This document shows, in pieces, positions 40,022 to 51,809 of a stretch of 64,000 nt of DNA; the first letter of the stretch is position 1; every line of letters starts with the position of its first letter. The position numbers and the translations under genes were made by a program. The notes under the pieces are model-generated. The model made no database searches. It had not been told where the DNA came from and saw only the letters and a program-made list of their open reading frames with translations. Source of the stretch: Azolla caroliniana (Eukaryota; Polypodiophyta); NCBI GenBank assembly GCA_043228905.1, contig JBHGNT010000014.1:1798001-1862000 (forward strand). The letters are read 5' to 3'.

Positions 40022-40673
40022 TAGACAATCCAGATCATGTTGAGCTTGCTCACTCAACAAAATTACATGTAGCTTTTTGCATAGTTAATTAGTTATGTCA
40101 AGGACACAACTAATTGTTCCCATTCCCATGCTTTCACCCATTGCCACTTTGTGCGCGATTGGGTTCAGAGCGGTGAAGTTGAATTGAAGTATGTTCGGAC
40201 TGATTGGCAAGTGGTTGACATCTTCATCACGGCCCTTGGACTGGACAGGTTGCAACACTTCTCGGAGATGCTTGGTATTCAACACCTTGGCGTGCCACAC
40301 TTGAGGGGTAGAGAAATCAACAAGAACAGTCGCGATGCTGAGCTGGAGTAAGAGTTAGCCGAAAAGAAGAGGAGAGCCGACAAAGAAGGTGAATCAGAGA
40401 CAATCGATTTGGTAAAAAGGAAAGATTCGGACGAGCCTCATTATATGAGAGCCAAGAAGATGAGAAGGAAGTGGGGATAGATGCCGAAGCGGGAGTACCA
40501 ACGGGTCAGAGAGTCCTTGTCTGCCATCTTTGTGTTGGCACGTTTGTTTACCATTTTCGTTGATTTTCTAATCTTCCCTTTGGCAAACTTTAACTCCAAA
40601 TCTCCCCTTCTTAGGGACACTCCATGCTGGGCTCACCAACTTTTATGTCGTTAAGGTTGTGTTTGTCTATTGC
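40022..40673 (+). repeat. Second copy of the COP-B2 3' region, with internal deletion
   Basis: 40022-40514 repeats 29677-30169: the TIR element's right end, the end of RNase H (DIFITALGLDRL) and part of the charged extension. 40515-40673 repeats 31600-31755. About 1.43 kb present in the first copy is missing at the join (GTCAGAGAGT/CCTTGTCTGC). Coding is broken by a TAA near 40349. Confidence 0.8.
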
Positions 40674-41239
40674 TGAAGGATTTTGACCGGCCAGAACCGG
40701 TTCCACGAACAAATATTCGGGTGCAAAGATCAAGAAAGCTAGTACATATAAAGAAAAATGAGAGGGGCAAAAAACGAAAACCCGAGCCACAATGTTTTAA
40801 TGTGGAAAACCCGAAAGGGAAAAACCACGGGGGTCCACTAATCTCGAGAAACAGAATCACTATAATGGAGAGGAAATACAATAGTGAGAATCTCAAGGCA
40901 ACGACTTATGAGTTCTCCTTCATCAAATCGATGCCTACAGAGTTGCACACACTAACTCTGTCCCTCTCGCTCTATCACAGTTACAGAGGAAAAAACCTTC
41001 TCTAACTATGTAACAACTAATAATAACTCAACTACACATTAGCTCTTAAAGTTTGCCCTAATTGTTTATATACTAAAACAATTTTCTGGCTATTTACAAG
41101 TATAGCCCACAAGGGGCACATTTGGACTATTTACAAATATAGTCTTCAGAAATCGGTCATATATCGATTCTCAATTTCGGTTTCGATTTCGAAAAATGAT
41201 TTCTGAAAATCAATTTTCGGTTGAGCATGTTTCCCAACA
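40674..41239 (-). repeat. COP-D 3' LTR
   Basis: On the minus strand it starts TGTTGGGAAACATGC after the polypurine tract GAGTGAAGGGGGAGTT (41240-41255) and ends ...GGTCAAAATCCTTCA. It matches the truncated 5' LTR at 46924. Confidence 0.75.
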
Positions 41240-41249
41240 AACTCCCCCT

Positions 41250-44200
41250 TCACTCCGACATGGGGTACTTCATCAATCTGACTCTTTGTTGGCACGCATT
41301 CAACTTCTCGACGGACAACACCTTCGTCAACATATCTGATTCATTGTCATTCATGTGAATCTCCTGGAGCCAATGGTACCTCTGTTGGATGTGCTTTGTC
41401 CTTGAGTGGTAGGTGGCATTTTTCGTAAGGTGGATGGCACTTTGATTATTGTAGTAGAGTTGGAATTCCTCTTGCCGAATTCCTAGCTCTCTAATGAACT
41501 CCTTCATCCATATTATTTTCTTGCTGGCTTCCACTACGGCCATGTACTCGGCTTCCGTGGTTGACAACGCCACGGACTTCTGCAGCCTCGACTGCCACGA
41601 GACAACTCGCCCTGCATAAGTCATCACGTATCTGGACGTGGTTTGGCTTGTATTCGCATCAGCCGACATGTCTGAATCAGTATAACCTTCCAATGTGGTG
41701 TTCAAACACGTTCGCATTCACAAGTGGAAGGATCTCGCATTCCACTTATAGATTCCTTTTATAATCTTGCGATTTGGGCAATTTTCAGAAACTTGATACA
41801 CCAGTATCACATGTTTTAAATAGCATGTAAAATTTGTTAATTTTTTGAGATTTAACAAGTTTCAAAATGATCATTTCTAAAATTGAATATTTTTTCAATA
41901 AATGTTTAAACATTGATGGTTTGTAGATCTGAAATGTAGTTACATTAAAGAAAATCACAATGGTTAACTTAAGGCACAAGTTAAGATTAATGGTTTCACC
42001 ATCTTGAGAAGATGTAGGTTCTAGAAGTGGAAGTTACATCTATTGTTAGACTTGAAAATGTTTTAAATATAAGAGATAACATTGTAATCCTTAATGCCAC
42101 CATCTATAAATTTAGTGCTTATTAACATCCATAAATTCACAACTCAAGAAATGTATAGAATATTCATAAACAATTTTAATAAATCCATAACTCCTAAAAT
42201 GTAGATGATATTCATAAACTATCAAAACTGCCAAACTTAAATGTAAACATTAATATATCAATTTGAACATATCACATACTTATTAAGGTATACACAATGC
42301 TCTCCTCTTCTTCATTTTGAGAGCTCCTCTACAAAATTTGTGAAGTAAATCACATTTGCAAGGTTTAATTACCATCAACACAATTATTAATGGTTTTTTG
42401 TTAATCAAGGAAGCACATGTTCACCATAAGGTATCTTATTGTGCAACATACTTCTTTACAACATTGATATGCATCTTTTACTCTTGTCAAAACAGAGATT
42501 TTAGTACAATTCGAGTTCATGTAAACCCTAAACCTCTTTTATTTGAAAAAAACGAAGTTTTCTAAACATGAACTCCATACATTGTATTGAGTTGATGTAA
42601 AAAACAGAGTTTTCATCACAATTCCATACAACGTATCAAATTCATGTTCAAAGTTTTTTTTTCTGAATTAAAAAAATTAAAACAAAATTAAAACAAATAA
42701 AATAAAATAAAATAAATTGAAACAAGTTTAAAAAAATGACTTTAAATATGAACTAGGTACATTGTACTGAATTGTGGTGAAAAATATGGTTTTTTCATCA
42801 AGTCAAGATCGATTTTTTTATTTTTATTTTTAAAAATAATTCGGGTACATTTGAAAATGAGGAGGAAGAGTCACAATTGTATATGAGCTATAGTAGTGAT
42901 TCTCATGAAAGGAATGATGATAATGATGCAAATAACTCCTAAATGTATTTTTTGTGCAACGATATGTAAGAAATTTAGACAACAATTTATCGAATGAAAT
43001 AAAAAAGTTGATTGTTTTGAAATCTTTCGCTTATGATTTCGTTAGGATCTAAAATACTACTAGTTGTAATTTCTCCTTAAAAATACACAAAGTTACTTTT
43101 CGTATTTGGCCAAAATTTGGCATTTTCCAATTTTACCAAATGGTGAAAATTTAGCTTTTTCATCAAGTTTTTGAGAACATGTGATATTGTTATCAAGGTG
43201 TTTTGTGAAATGGCCAAAAAAGCCCCAAAATCAGATGGAATATTCCTTATCCTTCCATTTGTGTGTGGTCCTTCCACTTGTGAACGCGAATGTGTTGTTA
43301 CCTGAGCCGAATCGAAGACACATGCTTGAGGTGCCTCTAAGGTACCCAAGTATCCACTTCACAACAACCCAATGCTCTCTTCCGGGATTGCTCATATATC
43401 AGTTGCCCACTTTGAATGCGTATCCAATGTCCAGCTTTGTACAAACCATTGCATACATCAGGCTTCTGACTGCTGAGGCATAAGGGACTTTTGACATCTC
43501 GGCCTTCTCGATTTTCGATTTCGGGCATTGGTCCTTACTTAGCTTGCAGTTCGTCGGCAGTGTCGAGCCGACTAGTTTCGCGCTTTCCATGCCGAATCTC
43601 TAGAGCACATTTGTCATGTACTTTTCTTGTGACAACCTTAATAACCTCTTTGTTCGATCCAGAACAATGTGCATTCCCAGGATTTGTTTTGCCGGACCCG
43701 TAGCTTTCATCGAGAATGACCTACTCAAGGCCTTCTTCAAAACTTCTGATTTTCCTCGGGTCTTGTATGACAATAGGAGGATGAGAAAATCTCCTCCATC
43801 ATACTTCTTGATAAAGATGCAATGATCAACTTGTGTCTTGCCGAAATCGTGATCCACCATGAAAGATTCAAACTTTCGGTACCATTACCAAGGTGCCTGC
43901 TTTAGCCCATATAGGCTCTTTCTCAATCGACATACCAGGTTTTCTTTACCTTTCTCTACACTTAAGATGCAATCTCTTATTTGGTCTTATAGGCCATTTT
44001 GGCCTCTTAAAAAACGTTAATATATCTTTCTTCTTCTTTCTACGAATCCTTCCGGCTGGTGCATGTATATCTCTTCCTCCAAATCTCTGTGAAGGAAGGC
44101 AGTCTTGACGTCCAGTTGCTCAACTCCGAGATCCATGATGGCCGCTATGCTCAACACTATTCGGATTGATGTCATCTTCACTACCGGGCCAAATATTTCG

Positions 44201-46905
44201 TTGAAATCGACACTCTTCTTCTATTGAAAGCCTTTTAGCATGATTCGGGTTTTATATCTAGGTGGATTTCTGCCATCTCTCGGTTTTATTTTGTATACCC
44301 ACTTATTTTGTAGTGCCTTCTTCCCTTTTGGCAACTCGATGAATTCATATGTGTGGTTCTCATGCAAGAAATCCATCTCCTCTTGTATGGAACTTAACCA
44401 CTTTCGACCGTGGGTATCATTCTTAGCTTCTTCAAAGCTTTCCGGCTCCCCCTCATCGGTTAGCAATACGCGTTTTTCATACGGAAATCTACAGGGGGCC
44501 CTCCTCTCTGTAAGGGCATATCGCCTACCTCCATTCGGTATAGTCGGTTCTTCTTCGACTTCTTCAGCCGAGTCAAATTTGGTTCCTCGTTCAGCCGGTT
44601 CCCCTTGTTCTTCAATCGGTTCTCGAATTTTCAACTCTACCTCTTAAAGTATTAAATCGGTCGACTGGCTCGTATTCGATTTCGATTGAATTGACTTCTA
44701 CTCGATTCGGCGGAGCATCGACTCGGCTCAATTCGGTAATTGGAGACTTATTCTCAATCTCCTAATCGACAATTGTCTTCTCCTCCATGAAGACAATATC
44801 TCGGCTCCTAATCACCTTCTTCTCGGCTAAGTCCCATAGTTGATAGTTGAATTCATCGTTGTTGTAGCCGAAAAATATACATGGCCAAGATATCGGGTTC
44901 AGCTTCCCCCTCTGGTTCTTTGTCACATGCACATAGGCAAGACAACAGAACACCCTTAGGTGTCGGTATGACACGTCTTTGCCACGCCACACCCTTTGTG
45001 GAATATCACCGTCCAAGGGTACTGAGGGTGATTGGTTTATCATATACATTGTCGTCAGCAACACCTCAACGCAGAACATCTTCGGTAAATTTGCATCTGC
45101 AAGCATACTTTGGATCCTCTCCATTATGGTCCGGTTCATTCTCTTGGCCAGCTCGTCAAGCTTTGGCATCTTCGGAACGGTATACTCAAGCTGGATTCCT
45201 TGTGCTCGACAATATTCTTCAAACGGTCCGCGGTACTCTCTGCCATTGTTTGCTCGGATTGCCTTCAATTTTCGGTTGGTTTCCCTCTCGACCCTTGCTT
45301 GAAACTCTTTGAAGACGGATAGCACCTGATCCTTCATCTTCAGCATGGAAACCCACAACTTCCGGCTACAATCGTCTTTGAAGGTCACGAAATACTATGA
45401 ACTAGCATGTGACTTTGTATTCACATAGCGTACATCCGTATGCATTAGTTCCAACGACATTTTCTTCCTCATTGGGGGCCTTGTTTGGAAGGAGGTTCTG
45501 TATTGTTTGTTGGCTAGGTAATCAACACACTTGTCTAGATGCACTTTATTCATCTCCGGCAGGAGGTCTTTCTCTATCCACATCTACATTCCCTTCTAGC
45601 ACATGTGGCACAACTTCTTATGCCACAGCTCACCGGCTATGTCGGTTGCCACGTTTACGTCATTTCTGGATACTCGAGCATTCATTATATACAGTGTGTT
45701 TGTCTTTCGGGCTTTGGCCACAATTAGGTTTCCTTTGTAGAACTTCATGACACCGTTCTGGATGCTAATCGTGTAGCCTTTGTCATCCAGCCGACCGATT
45801 GATATCAGATTCAATCTAACTTCCGGAACGTGCCAAACATCTCTCAACATAAGTCTACACTCGGTTGACGTTATGAAACACACATCTCCAATGCCCACAA
45901 TTTGGCATGCTCCTTCATTCCCCATTTTTACAAGACCATGGTCTCTGGCCTTGTATGATGAGAAGCACTTTCAATCGGGGGTTAGGTGAAACGACGCACT
46001 CGAATTGACCGCCCATGTCGATGCTTCGCCAGCAAGATTGACCTCATTTTGTTCACTAATGAACAACAGTTCCTCTTCACTCACGACAATTGCTGAGGTG
46101 TTCTTTCTGTTTGGGATTTTCTTCGGCTATACACCATCATCTCTCCCTTTCTCCTTTCGAAAATGTCTGCAATTCTTTTGGAAGTGCCCCGGCTTCCCAC
46201 AATGGAAGCACGTGGGCTTTCCCCTCGACTTACACCTTGTGCCCGACTTATCTTGATTCTGGGGACTTCGATTTCGGCCTCTTCCTCGATTCATGTCACT
46301 TTCTATGACGAGGGCCTCCAGGTTAGTATTGGACTCTCAGTCCTTCCGGCAAGCTTCCTTGTTTAGTAAGCTCGACTTCACCTACTCTAGGGATAGATGC
46401 TTCCCTTCCGGTCTGGCGTTGCCAGTGTGACGACGAGCGTCTCCCAGTTGTCCGGAAGGGATCCCTGCAATAATAAAGCTAATACCTCATTGGCAAGAGG
46501 TACTTCTAGAGAGGTGGTTTGATTCATCAGTCCTTGGAAGGCATTAATATGCTCCGCCATGCTGGAGCCATCCTGATACCTTAGTCTCACAATATTGTGG
46601 AAGGCTGAAAATTTGTTAACAATGTTTTTGTTTTTGAACATAACACCGATCTTCTTCCACAGGACATCCGCTTCTAATTGTTCACCGAAGTTGTTGTACA
46701 GACTCATGTCTATAAAATACCTTATGTATGCTGCCGTCTTCATATGCAACACTTCCCAAGTCGATGCATCCTTCTTGTCTGGCCTTTTATCTCCAAACTT
46801 CACCGACAGCTAGAGATTTTTGCACACGAGCATGTCCCGCATCTTCGACTTCCACATTGACTAGTTGGAGCCGGTAAGTTCAAACATGCCACTGAATGAG
46901 TCTTC
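41250..46905 (-). pseudogene. COP-D gag-pol, Tnt1-like copia, decayed
   Basis: From right to left: gag (46905-46040: FGDKRPDKKDASTWEVLHMK, IVRLRYQDGSSMAEHI) with a zinc knuckle (GHFQKNC-type) near 46180; protease and GAG-pre-integrase (45990-45596: HVPEVRLNLISIG, GELWHKKLCHM); integrase (45583-44762: HTDVRYV, NNGREYRGPFEEYC, ELAKRMNRTIMERIQ); RT from 44634 (KWLSSIQEEMDFLHEN, KNKVWYKI-type) through 43600 (HCIFIKKYDGGDFLILLL); and RNase H at 41717-41250 (GYTDSDMSADANTSQ, SLQKSVALSTTEAEYMA). Many stops and frameshifts. A 1.6-kb TIR element splits RT from RNase H. It is a close relative of COP-E. Confidence 0.85.
41702..43303. mobile_element. Non-autonomous TIR element in COP-D
   Basis: Ends are inverted copies: left CACGTTCGCATTCACAAGTG, right (complemented) CACATTCGCGTTCACAAGTG, continuing into GGAAGGA. 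Flanks TGTGGTGTT and TGTGTTGTT match at 8 of 9 positions, as in Mutator-type duplications. Excision restores the RNase H codons (GSGNNTLEGYTDSD). The interior is AT-rich with no credible ORF. Exact ends are ambiguous by a few bases. Confidence 0.7.
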
Positions 46906-46909
46906 CATA

Positions 46910-46921
46910 GATCTGATACCA
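46910..46921 (-). other. COP-D primer binding site
   Basis: On the minus strand TGGTATCAGATC, initiator-Met tRNA type, lies 2 bp from the end of the 5' LTR. Confidence 0.75.
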
Positions 46922-46923
46922 CT

Positions 46924-47052
46924 TGACGGATTGTGACCGGCCACAACCGGTTCCATAAACGAATCTTCGGGTGCAAGGATCAAGAAAGCTAGTACATAGA
47001 CAAAAAAATGAGAGGCGCAGAAAATGAAAAACAGAGACACAATGTTTTAACA
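46924..47052 (-). repeat. COP-D 5' LTR, truncated
   Basis: It starts at TGACGGATTGTGACCGG and follows the 3' LTR (40674) for about 130 bp to CAATGTTTTAA, where it breaks off. CAATGTTTTAACTCCCCCTT follows. The repeated CAATGTTTTAA and the CTCCCCCTTCAC that normally lies outside the other LTR suggest a recombination deletion. Confidence 0.7.
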
Positions 47053-47089
47053 ATGTTTTAACTCCCCCTTCACACGTTTAGGACAGTGA

Positions 47090-47243
47090 TGTGTGAACAC
47101 ATTTAGGACATTGATGTGTGTGAACATACTTAGGACTACACAAACATTTTTTTCCCTCTTTAGGAGTTTTTTTCCTCGTCTATAAATACTCTCATCACCC
47201 TAAAGTGGCTAAGTTTTTTGTGATTCAAAACAAGAACCCAACA
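47090..47243 (+). repeat. COP-C 5' LTR (probably truncated)
   Basis: TATA-like CGTCTATAAATACTCTC near 47180 and an end ...AGAACCCAACA directly before a primer binding site. The left boundary is unclear; short GTGTGAACA repeats occur near 47090-47130. Confidence 0.5.
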
Positions 47244-47244
47244 G

Positions 47245-47256
47245 TGGTATTAGAGC
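47245..47256 (+). other. COP-C primer binding site
   Basis: TGGTATTAGAGC, one change from the canonical copia site. A MITE is inserted immediately after it. Confidence 0.7.
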
Positions 47257-47847
47257 TAGCAATGGGCATAGTTTCAACTCAAACCGAACCGAACCATTTA
47301 GCCATGGTTTAACGGTTTATTGGTTCCAATTTCTTTTTACTGGTTTGGTTTGGATTTTCGATAAACGGTTCAGTTCGGTTCAAAAACTTGGGTTTATAGG
47401 TTTGGTTTAAAGGTTTATAGGTTTTTGGTTAACTTTTTTTTTACCTTAATAGATTATTGATTTAATGGTTTAATTAATGGTTTTTTATTGATTTAATTAA
47501 TTTAACTTAAATGTTTATTTAATTTAATGGTTCAATTAAAGTTTCTTTTATTGATTTAATAAATTTAACTTAAATTCTTATTTAATTTAATGTATTTTTG
47601 TTTATTTAGATGTTTAATTAGTTTGACTTAAGTGGTTAGGTTCAAATTTTTTATTAAATGGTTCAACTTAGATGACTTAAACGGTTTGGTTTTAAATGGC
47701 TTGGTTTCAACGTTTTTTGAAATGGTTTGGTTTAAATATTGAGACTTCATAAACAGTTTGGTTTGGTTTTTGTTTTAAATAAACGGTTCAGTTTGGTTTC
47801 TTTGCCTTGAAACTGAACCGAACCGAAATTGAACCGTACCCATTGCT
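47257..47847. mobile_element. hAT-like MITE
   Basis: 591 bp with ends TAGCAATGGG...CCCATTGCTA, flanked by 8-bp near-identical repeats ATTAGAGC (47249-47256) and ATAAGAGC (47848-47855). The interior is low-complexity, built of GGTTTGGTTT and AACCGAACCG stretches that make the whole element palindromic. Eight-bp duplications and TAG-starting ends fit the hAT superfamily. No coding capacity. Confidence 0.8.
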
Positions 47848-47855
47848 AATAAGAG

Positions 47856-48250
47856 CAAGTAAGTGACATTTGAGCAGCAATGCAACGAGCAAACAGCAAG
47901 GCAACGACTCTCATATGCAGTCTGTCTGCACCATTAGTGGTGGCATTTTTCTGCAGTTGCAAAACAAATTTCTGCGTGTTTTCGTCCTCGACACAGTTTG
48001 AGTTGTGTATTTTTTCTGCTTCCAAGTTGATTCAATCCTACTAAAAGCCTCCTTGAGTCTTCCAAGACATTTCTATAACCCTCTTCTATGCGGTTGCTAC
48101 ACAAAAATCAGATTTGCTTCCTTTTCTCTTCGCTGGTTCATCTTCTAAGTCAAAGAGGTACGTCATTCCCTTTTATTCATTCAACAATCCATTTTTTGCA
48201 TCAAAATGTGTTTAGTCAACAACCATAATTGAGAGCAATGATGTATTTCA
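47856..48250 (+). other. COP-C leader
   Basis: Untranslated sequence between the MITE and the gag start. No ORF or structure was recognised; it includes pyrimidine-rich stretches near 48100. Confidence 0.5.
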
Positions 48251-50129
48251 GATGCTTGATGTTGAGGATAAATTGGATGGAACAAATTTAATTTACCCTC
48301 TTTGGGCTTATATGATGGGCCATGTATTAGTAGCAAAGGGGTTGTGGAATGTGGTTTAGGGGGTTGAAAAATGTCCTGTTGTTGAGAACACCAACGTTGA
48401 TGATATTGATTCTGTTGAGGATGTTGATCATCCTACTCATGCTCATGCTGCAGTTTCTGTTGTACCAAATGCAGAGCAACTTCGTTGGGATGGCAGAGAT
48501 GCTGAGGCACATGCTTTGATAACTTTGTCTATGAAACATGCCATTATTCCCCATATTCGCACTTGCAAGATAACAAAGGATGCTTGGGATGCTCTTACCA
48601 CTTTGTACCAAGCAAGAAATGAGGCTCGTGTTGCTTATCTCCGAAAACAGTTCGAGAGTGAGCACATGAATGAAGGTGATTCTATGGATAGTTTTCTTAC
48701 AAAAATCAAAGATTTAAAGGAACAATTAATTTCTGCGTATGAAATGATACCAGATAGTTCACTTGTGTAGACCGTTCTAAATGGTCTTCTTGATTCATAT
48801 CAGAGTTTTGTTTCTACTCTTCGTTGAATGATGAAAGGTAATCCCAATGCCTTATCATTCAAGGAGTTAGTTTCTGTTTTGTTACAGGAAGATTGGTCTA
48901 GGCAAAACATGTCTATTATGTGTGTTGTAGATCAAGCTTTCCTAGCGAGTTAGAATGGGAAAGGTAAATGGAACTAATCTGCTAGCAAGCAAAGATTTGT
49001 TAATACTTCACAAGTGAATGAAAAAAAAAAGGGTAGAAACAAAAACTGTTTTGCAAATATTGTAAAGGAACTAATCATATTATAAAGAACTATCTAAAAT
49101 TGACTGCAACAGAGGCAAAGAAAAAAGAGGCATGACTCGTTGTTGCATAAGTCTTTGCACCAAAAACAAAGTCTGCAAATCTTGTGCAGAATGAAGAATG
49201 GGCATTTACCACTGTTTGTAGTTTTGACCCATCTTCACTTGAACAATGTATGTCTGTTGTAGAATTAGATGTTTGGTACTTCGATAGTGGAGCAACAAAC
49301 ATATTACCTCGCATCACAATTTCTTCACTTGATTGGAGCTTGCCCCTACAGGGAATAATGTCACATGCGCCAACAACTCATCTTATCCAGTTATGGGTGT
49401 TGGTAAGATCATTTTGACTACTATTGATGGTAGTTCTTTCACCTTGTCAGATGCTTTATTTGTGCCAGGGATTGGCTTGGTTGTTAAATTTGTTGATGAT
49501 AGGTGTACAGTTCATGATATGTCCAATGACGATGTTATTATTGTTTCTGGTGTTTTATGTCATGGGTTGTATAAGCTCGTAGATTATGAAAGATCTATAA
49601 ATGATTTAGTATGTGCAATAGAGGATTCTCAAGCTGAATTTTGCAAGTTTGCTTCGTTTGCAAAAATCTTAAATGGTGTCCTCCTTGCCCAAACTTGACG
49701 CACCTTGGAAGCATTTTTGTGAATGTTGTATTTTAGGCAAAATGCAGCGTTCATCCTTTCCAAAACATGGTTTAGTTAGAGCTACGCAAAAATTGCAACT
49801 TGTCCATAATGATGTTTGTGCTCCTATGCAGACACATTCTCTTGGGAACAATCTTTACTTCGTGACTTTCATTGATGACTTTTCTAGGCATGCATGGGTA
49901 TATCCATTGAAGGCAAAATCCGAAGTGTTTCTGTGCTTCAAACCGTTTCTAGCTTTGGCTGAAAATCTGTCAACATGTAAAATGGGCACCCTCCATTCTT
50001 ATTGAGGAAGGGAGTATATGTCTTCTAAGTTTAATGCATTTTTGGCTGAACGTGGGATAAAACATCAGTGTAAAGTGCCATATACACCTCAATAGAATGG
50101 ATTTTCTGAAAGAAAGAACATGTCACTCA
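48251..50129 (+). pseudogene. COP-C gag, protease and start of integrase
   Basis: It begins MLDVEDKLDGTNLIYPLW. After stops it continues with ITLSMKHAIIPHIRTCKI, AWDALTTLYQARNEAR and the zinc-knuckle region, which is frameshifted. Protease reads VWYFDSGATN near 49270, then the GAG-pre-integrase region and integrase start (LQLVHNDVCAPMQ, FVTFIDDFSRHAWVY), ending at NGFSERKN. GYP-1b cuts it at 50130, and the rest of pol is not seen. Many stops; an old copy. Confidence 0.8.
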
Positions 50130-50415
50130 TGATATGGCAAGATTCGAACCCATTACTTTATATTACATGGGTCAAGTCCTTACCATTAGACTATACATTA
50201 TAATACGAAAGATATTATTTTCATTTATTATTTCACTATAGAAAATTGATGTATATTCCAGATTTCTTTGGAACATTCTAGAAACTTCAGGAGTACTCCT
50301 GAAAACACTATATAAGGAGGCACAAGGCATTATTTCGAACCAAATTGGTTCAACACCAGTCTTGAGCCTCCTAGCTATCCTTGTATATTCTTTCTACATA
50401 ATATATCTTTTGTCA

Positions 50416-50458
<43 letters not shown>

Positions 50459-50539
50459 TTCTACACCCTCTTTTTCTCTTAGTACTAATCCTCATTTGTT
50501 AGTACTAATCTTCTCTCTTTCTCAGTACTATTCCTGACA
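50130..50539 (+). repeat. GYP-1b 5' LTR
   Basis: It aligns with the GYP-1 LTR throughout at visibly lower identity. The TATA region reads CACTATATAAGGAGG. Confidence 0.85.
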
Positions 50540-50634
50540 GCTTGAACCAATTCATCGCCGTCCTCCTCTTCCTTTTATCTTCTTACTTCTCCCTCCCTTG
50601 ATACTAATCTCTTATTCCTCTTTTCTCTCATATT

Positions 50635-51777
50635 ATGGCCATTGTTAGCGCTCAAGAATATCAATCCGTTTTCTCAAAGTTGCAATGCTTGAAAGAGAAG
50701 TTTCTCGCATTAGAACAAGAAAATCAAGGATTGTTGGGGGATCTTCAACAAATATCCTTAGAAAAGTAGCAGACGCAACAACAACATGGGGAACTAGCAT
50801 TACGCGTGCAACAGCTCGAAGCGACCATTGTAGCGTTGCAACAACAAGGACCAAGTACACAAGGGATTCATAAAGAACCCAAGATTGGCCTTCCTATGAA
50901 ATTCGATAGAACATGATCACAGTTTAGAGGATTCCTTAATCAAATACGATTAGTCATTCAAATGCATCCTTCCTGAGATCCCACCGTTGCATCACGACTG
51001 GGTCTAGTAGGCACGTTGTTAAGTGGCTCAGCTTTGCCATGGTTCGCTTCGTTGTTAGAAAAGGAATCTCCATTACTAAACAATTTTGAAGAGTTTATAA
51101 GTGAGTTTAAAGCCTGTTTTGGAGATACTGATAGCATTAGGACAACAATCAACTAAATCCGACGATTACGTCAAGGTGACTGTCTAGCCTGTGCATATGT
51201 TGTAGATTTCCGTCTACTCGCCTCCGATATCCCCTGGGATGACCAAGCATTAATGGAGAAATTTCGTTATGGCCTATGTAACGGTGTCAAGGATTTACTC
51301 TTGACCTTCCCCGAAGAACCAAAGTCATTGACAAAAGCAATCAGTTGCGTAGTACGATGTGATAACCGCCTCTTCGAATGATGTTTAGAACGTCAGTTTC
51401 AAATGCCAAGGGCAAGATCGGAGTCCACTTATGCTTCAGTTGTAGCAAAACCTTTCCCAAGGGAGTCATTTAATACGTCTCCAACAAATACTCCGACTCC
51501 AATGGAAATCGACACAACACGTCGTCTCGGACCACTAACGAAAGAAGAAAAGTAGTGACGTCGGGCAAATCGATTATGTCTTTATTGCGATGGACCGGGG
51601 TATATTGCAGTGAACTGTCCCCATCGGCCAAGAAGGTAGGTAAATCAAATAACCACTAGTACTAATAGTACTAAACCTGAGTCTATTTCTCTAAGTGTGT
51701 CTGATAGTCCTATTAGCCCAAGCCTTTCAAACAAATTTGAAATCCTTAGTCAACTAGAAGAAGAGTTAAACGATTAA
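50635..51777 (+). pseudogene. GYP-1b gag
   Basis: It matches GYP-1 gag from MAIVSAQEYQSVFSK to EEELND, with stops at about 50767, 50915, 50973, 51154, 51380 and 51555. The zinc knuckle is altered (second part Y-I in place of H-I). The frameshift-like heptamer GTTAAAC is kept at 51765-51771. Confidence 0.85.
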
Positions 51778-51809
51778 GTCTAGCCAAAATAGGAGTCATT
51801 TGGTTGGAC
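51765..51809 (+). promoter_or_regulatory. Frameshift-like signal conserved in GYP-1b
   Basis: GTTAAAC, a 6-nt spacer, then GTCTAGCC (51778-51785) pairing with GGTTGGAC (51802-51809). Compared with GYP-1, one stem base changed (C to T) but pairing is kept as a G-U. Confidence 0.6.
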
